The notes beneath the pieces were generated by a model. It ran no database searches, was not told the origin of the DNA, and saw only the letters and a list, made by a program, of their open reading frames with translations. A program made the position numbers and the translations under genes. A DNA stretch of 31,278 nt from Chara braunii (Eukaryota > Streptophyta > Charophyceae > Charales > Characeae): NCBI GenBank assembly GCA_003427395.1, contig BFEA01000001.1, positions 1,985,009 through 2,016,286 of the forward strand, given 5' to 3'. Position 1 is the first letter of the stretch; each line of letters begins with the position of its first letter. Positions 18,152 through 27,679 of the stretch are shown here, in pieces.

Positions 18152-18784
18152 GCGTCGAGAGATTAACCCCTCAAGGCGCGTGTCAGCCGACGTCGTTGCG
18201 ACTGCGTGCGTATACTTGCATTGCTAGTCGATATGAGAAAGGCGTAGCGTCCGCGTGTTTTTATTCTGAGGCTCGCTCGCGACGCCTAACCGATTTCCGC
18301 GTTAAAAGGTTATGGGTCGAACACTGAAGGGACTAGGAGAGTTTTGTTTTGTTTTTGTGTGTATTTTAATTTTTAAGCGTGGTGTAACGCGTCGTGAGTG
18401 GAAAGTGTCCTAGTCGATCGATGACGAGTCGTGCTTGGGACCTCAGCCCCCCAATGTGTCGACTCGCGTGTGGGTCCGATTGAGGGGCGTTGACCGCGCG
18501 CACCCCTTATGCTACATCGAACGAGAAACGTCCTCGGTCGGGCCACCTCTGCGATTGCATACGAAAAACCTTTGGACGTGGTTCGGTAGCTCGGCGGGGA
18601 TACGCCCACCCAAGGGAAGGTGACAACTTCCGCGGGTGGAGGTTAGTTGTGCCTTGCGTGACCCTATCCTGTGATTCCTGTCATCGGGGCTCGCGAGAGG
18701 TATGGCTGGCGCACTTGGCCAGAGCGGCAAAACGCGCTCTACAATGAAAGTCCTGCAAAATCCTGCGTGACGCGGCCGGGAGGG
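18152..18784. other. GC-rich non-coding right end of the 9.7-kb block
   Basis: Composition rises in GC and CpG compared with the preceding AT-rich spacers, except for a T-rich stretch near 18,340-18,375. I recognise no gene, rRNA or tRNA. The block ends at about 18,784, where ME2 RT coding resumes on the minus strand. Confidence 0.4.
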
Positions 18785-19290
18785 TCCCCCCCCTGCAGGA
18801 CCGATGCGCTCATTGCTCTTTGGAACACCGCGACGCCAATAGTCCACCCCATAGGCACCACCATCATTTGGATTAGTCCTAGGGGTGTATACATCACTGG
18901 TGGGTGTCGACCTCTATGATCCAGCGGAATCTCGTCGTACCCTGAGAACAGATCACAGACCGAATAGATAGAGCGCCCTGCGGATCCCTCGGCCAGAAGG
19001 TCCAGATTCGGAATGGATCTAGCATCTCTAACCATAACTTTATTCGTTTTCTGCAGGTCCTGTATCCATTGTAGCTTCCCGTTCGACTTCCTTATAAAGA
19101 ACCATCTATTGGCATAAGCGCTCTCACAGAGCTCCACCACAAAGGTCTTGATTTTCTCCTTTAGAAAATCTACTATCATTTCCTTTTCCTTTTGGGCACA
19201 CTTTCATCCTGAGTCATTCCATGGTACGTGTGGGACTGTGTAGATCCTTGCCATTTTAGCATATGGGGGGTCTATTCGTCCTCTTTCCGC
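18785..19290 (-). pseudogene. ME2 RT, N-terminal part (fingers and first catalytic Asp)
   Basis: The minus-strand reading shows the fingers (A-Y-A-N-R-W-F-F-I-R-K), the block W-I-Q-D-L-Q, the palm motif with Asp followed by F-S-G-Y-D, and V-V-P-M-G-W-T-I-G-V-A-V-F-Q-R-A-M. A conserved approach segment (P-H-V-P-W-N-D) lies just upstream, near 19,220, ahead of a stop. The open frame runs 18,739-19,179, but its last residues are non-homologous sequence of the inserted block. The next expected motif, FLDD, is at about 9,010. The active site is therefore split between two loci. Confidence 0.8.
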
Positions 19291-19448
19291 ATCACAGAAT
19301 GCCACGGCCTTATCGCAGGCTCTTAAGGTCTCGATTATCAGCTCTTCTTCCTACTTCGTTATGTTTCCATCTCCTATGTCCATCTATTCCAGTCTTCTGT
19401 CAGTAACTCTCTGGCCTTCAGTGGCTTTCCATTCCCTAATTATCTGAG

Positions 19449-20165
19449 TTATCTCCTCCTCCGTGATCGCAGTTTCCCCAGTCCTATCACGACTAACTGC
19501 AGCTGGTTTAACCTTTTGAGCTGCAGTTTTGTGTTTCTTCCCCCCGCCGTGTGGGGGAATTCCCCCAAAAAAGAAAGGTTAATGCATCCACCAAACTCCT
19601 CGTCATCCCCTTCTTTCGGGTAAGCGGTACCATCTACCACATATTTGTCTTCTAAGTCGTCGACCTTTATTCTTTTCCCTTTCATTTTATGTGGCCCCAA
19701 GGTAAGTTTCTTAGGTATCATCTGACAACTCCGTGTCATTAGTTGAACCTTGCTTTGCAGGGAAACCTTGTGGCGCTTGTCGAACTCGTTCACGGTCTCT
19801 AGAGTGACCCTGCTGCCCTCTGGCCCATTTATAGTGACTGTCTGGCTCCCGTCCCGCTTGTTCTCAGTGGTAGCATTGGCATGTGCCAGCCAAGTCCTCC
19901 CAAGGATTAGCTCCGAAGAACAGTGTTCCATCGTGAAGACTGGCAGAGTGGCCTCACACCTGCCACTACTCCTTTGGCCTTATGACACATTCCAAGCGCT
20001 GTCTGCCTCAGCTTGTTAGCCGACACCGTGGTCATGGTGACACTCCTATCCACTTCTAACCCAAGCTTTCATGCTACCCTGTCCTCGCAGACAGTAGATT
20101 TTGACCCATCGTCTATAATAGCTTCCATCCTAACTCCGTTCACGGTAGCGTTCAACTTCCCACTA
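19449..20165 (-). pseudogene. ME2 aspartic protease and linker
   Basis: A minus-strand reading from about 20,160 contains I-I-D-D-G-S (about 20,103-20,120), a retropepsin-type active site in the D-x-G-S form. A downstream block S-E-L-I-L-G-R-T-W-L matches the conserved Leu-Gly region of the fold. The longest frame (19,449-19,931) covers the second half and a charged linker. A stop near 20,070 and a frame change near 19,935 break it. Confidence 0.65.
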
Positions 20166-20430
20166 CCCAGAACATAGAAGTAGCTCGACCCTCCAATTCT
20201 TGCGTATGGAACGCAAGGACCGCATGGCTCGACCCTCTTCCTCCACCCAACCCCCCTGTCTCAAAAAACTCACAATCGAGGAACGCACGTACCTGGAGGC
20301 CAACAATGGCTGCTTTCGTTGCCGGCAACGTGGACACCAACAAACCAACTGCCCCAACGCCGGCCGGTTCACTCGCCACGTGAGCAAACCTGCGACATCC
20401 ACTCCCTCCCTTGGCCGCCGCGGGACCTAG
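20166..20430 (+). pseudogene. gag: ME3 gag C-terminal fragment with CCHC knuckle
   Basis: The 76-codon frame 20,200-20,430 holds L-T-I-E-E-R-T-Y-L, then a complete CX2CX4HX4C knuckle (20,311-20,352) that binds element RNA. The capsid part is missing to the left. After the knuckle the frame ends, and the link to protease (20,430-20,640) is readable only with shifts. Confidence 0.75.
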
Positions 20431-20639
20431 TCCCCCTAAACATGACCTTTGCACCCTTGATCTTGGCATGCACCTCGCTCCGTCAGCACTGCTCTTCCAC
20501 CCTCTCTCAACCCTTCCTCCATCTCCTTCTCCGATGTTGTTGCCGAACACACATGACTCGATCGGCTCGTTAAATTGGGCCTCGAACAACATCACCTCAA
20601 AACCATGATCTCCTCCGCCTTCGACGACTCCTCCTGATT

Positions 20640-21640
20640 CCAACTCAAATTCATTGCCGCCTCCCTAGGTGCGTCTACACTCAAGTTTCGGGCTCTCCTT
20701 GACATCGGAGCTACCGACAACGTCATCACTGACGCTTGTGCCCGCAAAGCCAGTCTCCCTTCCACCGGCTATTGAGTCCCCGATCACCATTCGACTTGGG
20801 GACAAGGACACCGCCGTCGTAGTAGACCGCATCGTTTTGGAGACCACAATGATTGTCGACTCTCTCCGCTGTCAGGTCTCATTCGATGTCATGGGCTTGA
20901 TGTGTGACATCGTCCTGGGAACCCCATGGCTTGACCATTTCATGTCCGACGCATTCCATCCATCATTCTTCCGCCTTACTAAATCTCCCGATCTACCCTC
21001 GACATCCCTTACCTTCTTCCTCTTGCCACCCCACCCCCCGTATCCCCTCATCAGTTCCCTTCCACATACCCGCCATCCCGACTTCGCCTACTATTGCCTC
21101 GTCATTGATCGGGAGCGTCCCGAGGACCTGCTTCCGACTGACAAGCCAGACCAAGACCCTCCTTCTGACCCACGCATCACTTCCCTCCTCACGGAGTTCA
21201 AGGACGTCTCTCCCGGGTCCTTGCCCACCGGTCTACCCCCCGATCGTGGCGTCTCTCACACCATGGATCTGGAACCCGGCCACACTCCCCCATGTCAGCC
21301 ACCATACCAACTCTTCGTCCCCGAGGCCGAGGAAATGAAGCGGCAGCTCAATGAACTCCTTGAAAGAGGATTTATTAAGCCTAGCTCATCACCCTTCGGT
21401 ACCAGTTGTGTCTTCGTCAAGAAAAACAACACCTCTGAACTTCGCATGTGCACAGACTACCGCGCCTTTAACCGGATCATGATCAAGAACAAGTATCCAC
21501 TACCCCGCATCTCCGCCTTCATGGAGCCAAATATTTCACCAAGATTGACCTCCGCAGTGGCTTCCACCAGATCCGCATCCGCGAAGAAGATACTCATAAG
21601 ACTGCCTTTCGCTCTCGCTTCGGGCACCACGAGTTCCACG
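20640..21640 (+). pseudogene. ME3 protease and RT N-terminal part
   Basis: The protease active site reads D-I-G-A-T (Asp at 20,701-20,703) in one frame, with Ile where Ser or Thr is usual. After a shift near 20,760 the 324-codon frame 20,669-21,643 carries the rest of the protease (D-I-V-L-G-T-P-W-L), a Pro-rich linker, and RT fingers ([21 protein letters not shown]). A frameshift near 21,530 moves the catalytic palm ([11 protein letters not shown]) into another frame. The loss of Ser/Thr next to the catalytic Asp would be expected to impair the protease. Confidence 0.75.
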
Positions 21641-22130
21641 TGATGCCTTTTGGCCTCACAAATGCCTCAGCGACCTTCCAGTCTACTATGAATCACGTAT
21701 TTCACGACCTTCTCTAAGTCTGTATCGGCGCCTAGCTTGATGATATCCTAGTCTTCAGTCCCACCTTCTACACTCACCTCCAACGCATCAGCCAGGTCCT
21801 CTCCATCCTCCAAGACCAAAGTTCTACGCCAAGCTCAACAAATGTACTTTTGCTGCCTCAAGTGTAGAATACCTTGGCCACATTGTCTCCGCTGATGGTA
21901 TCCACATGGACCCCTCGAAGGTCACCGCCCTTATCGAGTTTCCCCCTCCTACGACCTTGTTGCAGCTTCGTTCCTTCCTCGGTCTTGCCAACTACTACCG
22001 CCCCTTCATCTGTGACTTCTTTGAAATCTCCTACCCCCTCCACGAGCTCACTCACAAGAACGAGCCTTTTGCATGGAACGAACGCCGTCAAGCCGCCTTC
22101 GACCTCAAACAAGTCGTTACCACCACCCCT
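21530..22130 (+). pseudogene. ME3 RT palm and thumb with a stop at the catalytic motif
   Basis: The palm reads through to [14 protein letters not shown] lies at 21,715-21,717. A TAG at 21,733-21,735 replaces the Tyr of Y-L-D-D, leaving L-D-D-I-L-V-F-S after the stop. Another shift near 21,810 leads to the thumb (V-E-Y-L-G-H-I-V-S, F-L-G-L-A-N-Y-Y-R-P-F), open from 21,906. Confidence 0.8.
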
Positions 22131-22590
22131 GTCCNNANGATTNCCGACCCCNCTGGACNNTTCTATNTTACNACCANTGTGTCAAATTTTTCTCTTGGAG
22201 CCGTCNTNNCCCAACACTNCCCTCNCNNCNNNCCNCCCCCCCCCNCCATCNAGGATTCCCCCACCCACTCCGAGGCTCCACCNAGCAAGTATCCAATCGC
22301 ATTTGCGAGCAAGAAGCTCATTCCCGCCGAGATGAGCTATCCCCTCCAATGAGAAGGAACTCGTCGTCATCCATGCCCTCAAAGTCTGGCCTCCATACCT
22401 CGACGGTCAGCACTTCGCTATTCGCACCGACAACACCATTGTCTCAAGCATACTCACCAAGGAAGATATCACACCCCGCCAAGCTCGATGGTTAGACTTT
22501 CTCGCCCATTTTACATTTACCATCTGTCACACCCCCGACAAAAGCAACCGGGTTGTTGATGCGCTCTCTTGACGACCTGATCACAAGCCC
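22130..22590 (+). pseudogene. ME3 RNase H
   Basis: After the ambiguous bases the sequence reads Y-P-I-A-F-A-S-K-K-L. It then shifts frame to E-K-E-L-V-V-I-H-A-L-K, I-R-T-D-N-T and V-V-D-A-L-S, giving the Glu and two Asp of the RNase H site. The first Asp (the expected T-D-A/S block) lies in the N-rich stretch and cannot be confirmed. A TGA after A-L-S (about 22,573) ends the domain. Confidence 0.7.
22135..22285. other. Scattered ambiguous bases
   Basis: About thirty single or clustered Ns interrupt C-rich sequence at the start of ME3 RNase H. This is low-quality base calling or a mixture of near-identical copies, not a biological motif. Protein readings across it are unreliable. Confidence 0.9.
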
Positions 22591-23316
22591 CCTGAGAAAG
22601 TGTATGCCTTCATGACCCATGTTCAACTCCTATCTTCACGCCACCATTGCTACACTCACGGGTACTCTTCATGCCCAGATTTCTCTACCATCTACAACAA
22701 GCTTCGTGACCTCGACACCATCCCCGACTACTCCCTCCACGGCAACCTCTTGTACATTAACACTAAAGGCACTCGTCGACTCTGTATCCCTGACGCACGT
22801 GGTCTCCGTACCCAACTCTTGGCCAAACACCACGACGCCAAGACTTCATGACACCTTGGTTTCCAGAAAACATTCGACATCGTCTCTTGCTACTTCTACT
22901 CTCCTTCCCTACTCGCTGACGTCAAAGCTTACTTCCACTCGTGGCCCACATGCCAAGCCGTCAACCCTTCGAACCTGGCCAAACCCGACAAGTTACAGTC
23001 ATTGCCTATTCCGACCCACCGGTGGCAACCCTTTGAATCTTTATGCGGTCTCCCCAAGACTGACCTCGACCACGACAGCATCTATGTCATCGTCTGTCGC
23101 TTGACTAAACGAGCGCACTTCATCCCTTGCACTACTTCGCACAACGCCAAAGGCGTCGACACTCTCTTCTTTGATCATGTCGCACGCCACCACAACCTTC
23201 CTAAGAATATCATCAATGACCGTGATCCACGCTTTCTCTCTCGATTCTGGAAACACCTTTTCAAAGCCTACAGAACCACGCTAAAGTATAGCACTGCATT
23301 CCACCCTCAGACCGAT
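22590..23316 (+). pseudogene. ME3 integrase, truncated before the catalytic Glu
   Basis: The N-terminal finger is visible (H-H-D-A-K, then S-W-P-T-C-Q-A), with one Cys not obvious and a TGA near 22,850. The core block before G-L-P-K-T lacks the usual Met-Asp-Phe and so the first catalytic Asp. The second Asp is present (N-D-R-D-P-R-F, 23,218-23,220). The sequence ends after H-P-Q-T-D, before the Glu, at the ME4 boundary. The frame 23,002-23,325 covers most of the core. Confidence 0.75.
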
Positions 23317-24732
23317 GTGCGATGACCCAACCAAACACGAACTGAGACAACTGATTTATGAGTTTTGCTTATGTACTGAATGCCTTGTTGAGTTTCCCGC
23401 TTGCTACTAAGTTCTCTAAGTTTGTGTGTGTGTGCACGCTTGCTGGTCTACATGTCTGTGTGTGCACGTGTGCTGGTCTGCATGTCTGCCTGAGTGCTTG
23501 TTGGCTTGAGTGTGTGTGACCCGCAAGGGCACTTGTTCATTCGTTGGGCCCTCAGGGCCGGTACTTACCTGTGGCCGTGACATTGAGGACTGCAGCGGGG
23601 AAAACAATCAAGTGGCAGGGGAAGAGTCCCGCAACACTCGAAGCAGCGGGGAAACACTCAAGTAGCAGGTAGGCCGGTACCACACCCTGAAGAGGTAGAT
23701 GTGCCGGGTACTCTAGGCCGAGTAGAAAAAGACAAAAGTTGGCATTTTTAGAGGCCGGGTAGTTGTAGGCTAGGTATAGGCGGGTACCAGTCCAACCAGT
23801 CTGAGCCTAGGGCTTGTACGGGCAATATCGGAGTCTGAAATGATGTTTCCCTCCAAAAGGGAGGAGGTACCGAGCAGCGTGGAAGTCATCGCCCAAGAGG
23901 CAAGCAGGCCACTTCATCTCTAGGTCGGTTGAAGAGCCCAGCCTCATTGTCGGTGTGCAAGTTTGGCGACACACTAGTTGGAGCGCTGGCTGGGGCAGCT
24001 CTAGCTTGGAGGAGCGCTGCTGGGCAAGGAGCACAAACACGGAGGAGGAAGAAGACCAGGAGGAAGGGGGAGCACCAGAGGTACTTCCCTAGCTATGGTG
24101 GCAGCCATCTTCATCACCTTGGTGGGCGCTGCAGCAGGAAGGTCCCCGTCGGGGTAGAGCTACACCAAGAAGCTTCGAGGCAGAGTCAGGCATGGGGATC
24201 TGAGCTAGAGCAGCCATAGCTGCTGTGGGTTATCCTTTGGGCATCGGGGCAAAACCTAGTAGTCCGCCATAGCCTCGGCCTATGAGAGTGAAGAGTGAGG
24301 GAGGCGACCATGGCTATGGTGGACCTCAAGTGATACCTGCAGTAGAAGAGGGATTCAGACATTGATTCTGGTTTAGCCATTCAACATTGTACTATTATTT
24401 CTTGTGCGAATAAGAGAGGAGTAAAGGAGGAGGAGAGTGTTTGGCGAAGAAGAAGAGCTTTATCATTTGTCTATGCTGGTGTACATCAAGGCTAACCACT
24501 TAGGGTTAGGGTTGGTCCGAAGTGGGAAGTGGGGCAGCGTGGCTTAGGCCCCCACCTGGTTAGGTCATGCTAGGACGACATTGAACCTGACCAGGTAGAT
24601 TGAGAGTTTTCTTTCTTCGTCTTCTTCTTCTTACCCTCTCTCTCCTCTCAAGTTTATTCATTTCTTTCTGCAATTGGACGGCATTGTTCTATCTGATGAA
24701 TGTGTACTTCAAAATTGGCCAGGCTCTTAACA
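23316..24732 (+). repeat. Probable ME4 5' LTR
   Basis: The left end (TGTGCGATGACCC, or TGCGATGACCC from 23,318) has the TG start of LTRs and follows directly on the ME3 integrase break. The right end is CTTAACA at 24,726-24,732, giving a CA terminus one base before a canonical primer-binding site. Inside are TG-rich imperfect repeats (23,424-23,515), two GCAGCGGGG units (23,592 and 23,643) and a CT-rich tract (about 24,605-24,655). The length of ~1.4 kb is plausible. No second LTR copy is available for confirmation. No gene is supported inside. Confidence 0.65.
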
Positions 24733-24929
24733 TTGGTATCCGAGCGGATTCTACTTGTTGGTGAGAGTTGAATTATCCACCCTAACCCTAACCTAAGTGG
24801 TAAGGGCTAACCACTTAGGGTTACGGTTGGTCCGAAGTGGGAAGTGGGGCAGCGTGGCTTAGGGAAGCTGCCCCCACCTGGTTAGGTCATGCTAGGACGA
24901 CATTGAACCTGACCAGGTAGATTGAGAGT
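24490..24929 (+). repeat. ~120-bp direct repeat across the LTR/leader junction
   Basis: Copy A (24,490-24,607) lies in the LTR and copy B (24,805-24,929) in the leader. They are nearly identical apart from a 7-bp insertion in B. Copy A begins with a (TTAGGG)2 motif at 24,500-24,513. Just before copy B are CCCTAACCC words, and CCTAAGTGGT/ACCACTTAGG forms a 10-bp hairpin at 24,792-24,819. Confidence 0.85.
24734..24745 (+). promoter_or_regulatory. Primer-binding site, initiator-Met tRNA type
   Basis: TGGTATCCGAGC differs at one position from the widespread plant retrotransposon site TGGTATCAGAGC, which pairs with the 3' end of initiator methionine tRNA. It lies one base after the CA terminus of the proposed LTR, the expected place for priming minus-strand cDNA. 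Confidence 0.85.
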
Positions 24930-25953
24930 ATGTGGTGGTGAGACACATCAAGAGGACTTCATGTGACAAGTTGAGAGAGGTGGCAGTGAGAGGCGATTTT
25001 GAGGGAGGTGGCCATTCTGCATCTACGGACTGCAAGTTACTACTTCGTTCTTTAACATCGGCGGGGGATTCGGCGTTGCACTTTGGTGTTGGAAGTGCGA
25101 CCTTCCTACATGATAGGACACGAGTGTAGAGGTAGCGAATAGGGTTAGGAAGACCACATGAGGAAGGGGGGTCAGTTATACTTCATCTCAGAGTCCGGGC
25201 CACTCAGGTAAGTGTCGTGCACCTGAGGGTTGCCCATGTTGTGTGCATGGTATTGTTTGTCCTGCTGGGGTACTTTTGGGTCTCTTTCCTTTTGACGTCT
25301 TGGTTGTGTGCATTCGTGTGCGAACTACTTATTAACCTGATGGATGTAGAAATGAAGTATCTTGCTTGAGAAGCCATATCTTTCTACAATATGTTGTCTT
25401 TTCATTTGTGAATGGATGTAGTTTGTAGGTTCTCTCTTGAAGTTGAAATTCATTTTTGCAGTACGGTAGAGGCAGAAAGTAGGACCTTGGGGTACTCGCC
25501 TTGGTTGGGACTTGGTCGTGACCTACTTGGGACCCATTGGGACCCCGTGGGACCGGGCCCAAACAAGAAGGGCCCCTGGGGCCCAAATTTGTTGACGCGA
25601 TGTGCTCTCTTTTCTGTCTGGGATACGGTATTCTTCTTTTTTATTAGAGCCCTCGCTGCTGAGGGGATCTCGGTTGAGATGCTTTGTAACACACAATCCG
25701 ATACTTGACCTGCACCATATACACCACTCAATTATCCATTACTGTATGATGTTACTTGTAGTCTGATTTGCTGTAGTTTGACGGTGGCAGTTGGATTAAG
25801 CTCCAGGGGATCTTGTTCTTGGTCTGACTGGACTTGAACGTGGAAACAGAACTCTCTTTTGAATGTATTGTATTCTTTGATTTGTTTTTTTTGGTTGTTC
25901 TCTAGTCCAAATATTTGTAGCTCCGGCTAGGAGTTCGAAGAGCGAGGGCAGTC
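24930..25953 (+). other. ME4 untranslated leader
   Basis: There is about 1 kb between the leader repeat and gag without a supported gene. GGGAC-type words repeat at about 25,500-25,556, followed by GGGCCC-rich sequence to 25,590. Long leaders are common in gypsy elements and may carry packaging or translation signals, but I see no specific motif. Confidence 0.45.
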
Positions 25954-27440
25954 ATGGCAACCGAAGGAGCTAGTAGTTTCGACATGGCATCAACTAAACT
26001 TTTTGATATGTTAAAGGCTCGCATGGATGCAGCGAGTTAGGCTGATAAACCGCTGTATGAGACCCTCTATCAAATAGAGTTGGCTAAGGAGGAAAAGGCA
26101 GAAGAGGCAAAGCGGAAAACAACCGCTTAAGAACTTGAGGCTATTTTCAAAGCAGTTCAAAATGTATCTGATGTAGACTTGAAGAAAGATATGGTTGTGC
26201 GCTAGTAAACTACCATTTGTTCGACGAACTACCGAGTGTGAAATCTCAACGACTCGAGGAGATGAGCCAGATGCGTAGTCGAATGGCTGAAATGGCCAGA
26301 GAGCATCGCCATCAGCTACAACAAATGACAAGCATGCATCAGGCCCAAACCTAAAGTTCTCTTCCCCGATCTACTATTGCACCCCTCCATTCTTCTCCTT
26401 CTTCTCAGTCTTCTTCGTTGAGTTTGGTGATTACTTAATTAGTACTTGCGACAGGTGCAGTTCCCACTGCTGTTACAAGCGGCAGCGCATAAAGTTTTGC
26501 AATTGCCGCATCACTGGGACGGGATCCAGCAATAGTTGGACCCAGCTCTGGCAGTCCATACATGGACAGGAAGGCGGTGATGATACCGTATAGATTTGAC
26601 GGTGAGGAGGACGTCGAGTCCTGAATCAGGTCCATGAGAGCCTATTTTGATGTATAGGGCACTCAAAGAGTGAACCAGTCCTTGATCCTGGGGAGGAACG
26701 TCGAGCCCGTCGTAAGGGGCTTCCTTGAAGTCCAAGCCATGCAAGCCGGGCACTCCAAGATCAACCTATCCGAGTGGCTTAAAGTCACTCCGGTTACCAC
26801 TCTCGAGGATATACTAGTAGAGCAATATAAAGACCCGCATGCTGCTGAGAGAGTGAGGATACAACTTGATGAGCTCAAGCGCAGCAAGTGGCAGGGCACC
26901 ATGCATAAATTGCAATTGCATGTCAGCAAGCTCTTTGCAACGCCAAGATTGGAGTTGATTGCGCAATCATGTTTGGATGTAGTCAAAGGTACTAGTAGAG
27001 CAATATAAAGACCCGCATGCTGATGCGAGAGTAAGGATACAACTTGATGATCTCAAGAACAGCAAGTGGCAGGGCACCATGCATAAATTGCAATTGCATG
27101 TCAGCAAGCTCTTTGCAGCGCCAGGATTGAAGTTGATTGCGGAATGATATTTGGATGTAGTCAAAGGTACGGTTCACACTCACTTAACCAATCGCCTAGG
27201 CAGGGATTTCCACACCTACACTAACTGGTTTTCCTTAATGAAGGATGTAGTCAGTCTAGAGGCAAGAGACCTCCTTACCGCGACAAGCAACAAAAAAACT
27301 TTTGTGCGCCGGCCATTTTGTAGCAGCAATCGCTTAGCTACTCTTGACTTGCTGGAAGGGGAAGGGGAGGCCGAAGCAGATGACCCCACTCTTGGCCACC
27401 GCCGAGAGCAAGATGGTGATACAACCTGCTGTTTAACTCG
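25954..27440 (+). pseudogene. gag: ME4 gag pseudogene with internal duplication
   Basis: The ATG at 25,954 opens a frame with charged heptad-like sequence, interrupted by TAG at 26,038-26,040 and TAA at 26,128-26,130 but readable across both. Capsid-like sequence resumes near 26,560 (Y-R-F-D-G-E-E-D-V-E-S) and runs in the 112-codon frame 26,670-27,008, with S-E-W-L-K-V-T-P and L-E-D-I-L-V-E-Q-Y. A 178-bp tandem duplication (26,813-27,168) then repeats part of the capsid and shifts the frame. Beyond it, N-R-L-G-R-D-F-H-T-Y-T-N-W continues the domain to about 27,290. I see no CCHC knuckle, which some chromoviruses lack. Confidence 0.7.
26813..27168 (+). repeat. 178-bp tandem duplication in ME4 gag
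   Basis: Copy 1 is 26,813-26,990 and copy 2 is 26,991-27,168, with about a dozen substitutions and no length change (roughly 93% identity by hand count). The unit is 59 codons plus one base, so it puts downstream gag out of frame. Confidence 0.9.
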
Positions 27441-27679
27441 ATAATCTAACATGAATAATGAAGATGATTAATTTTGTGCCTTTAAAAAGACTACCCATGG
27501 GAAGGGAAACCAGAACCGGAATTTGTTGCATTGCGAAAGGGAGCCAAAATCCCATCCAAACCGGAAGATGCAAGTGCTAAACCTTGGATGGACCTTCGGA
27601 ACAGTGAGGCTGAATGGAAGGCTAGAATGAAGGAAGGGGGTTGCTTGCATGGCCAAAAAAACGAACCATAAAGTGCAAG

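Larger units (their letters stand above)
9046..18784. mobile_element. 9.7-kb hairpin-rich, gene-poor block interrupting ME2
   Basis: This block separates two halves of ME2 that join within about two codons, so it was most likely inserted there. I find no gag, pol, transposase, Rep or helicase signature in it, and no clear matching LTRs at the ends. A 6-bp hairpin (9,049-9,065) lies at the left junction and a C-rich run near 18,783 at the right. It could be a non-autonomous LTR element (LARD-like), another large non-coding element, or several nested insertions. Sub-features are listed separately. Confidence 0.5.
18785..20165 (-). mobile_element. ME2, 5' half: protease, linker and RT N-terminal part
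   Basis: The minus-strand order is aspartic protease (from about 20,160), linker (about 19,450-19,290), then RT fingers and palm ending near 18,785. RT stops immediately before the block that begins at 9,045. The upstream end abuts ME3 near 20,165, so ME2 gag is missing or lies elsewhere. Confidence 0.75.
20166..23316 (+). mobile_element. ME3: truncated Ty3/gypsy retrotransposon
   Basis: Plus-strand order is gag zinc knuckle, protease, RT, RNase H and integrase, with no LTR at either end. It begins in mid-gag where ME2 stops and ends inside the integrase core just after H-P-Q-T-D, where ME4 begins. Motifs ([17 protein letters not shown]) are typical chromovirus-like gypsy. Coding strand is strikingly C-rich compared with ME4. 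Confidence 0.8.

Noticed and set aside
18575-18620. tRNA-like A box (TAGCTCGGCGGG)
   Set aside because: No B box at a suitable distance and no cloverleaf could be drawn; not supported as a tRNA or SINE.
9020-18800. Target-site duplication around the 9.7-kb block
   Set aside because: The V-L codons seem present on both sides, but the nucleotide match of the six bases is poor, so no duplication can be claimed.
20152-20643. 163-codon minus-strand Gly-rich frame
   Set aside because: It is the antisense of ME3 gag, including its zinc knuckle, and spans an element junction.
24500-24513. Interstitial telomere array
   Set aside because: Only two TTAGGG units occur, within a duplicated leader segment; too short to indicate telomeric origin.
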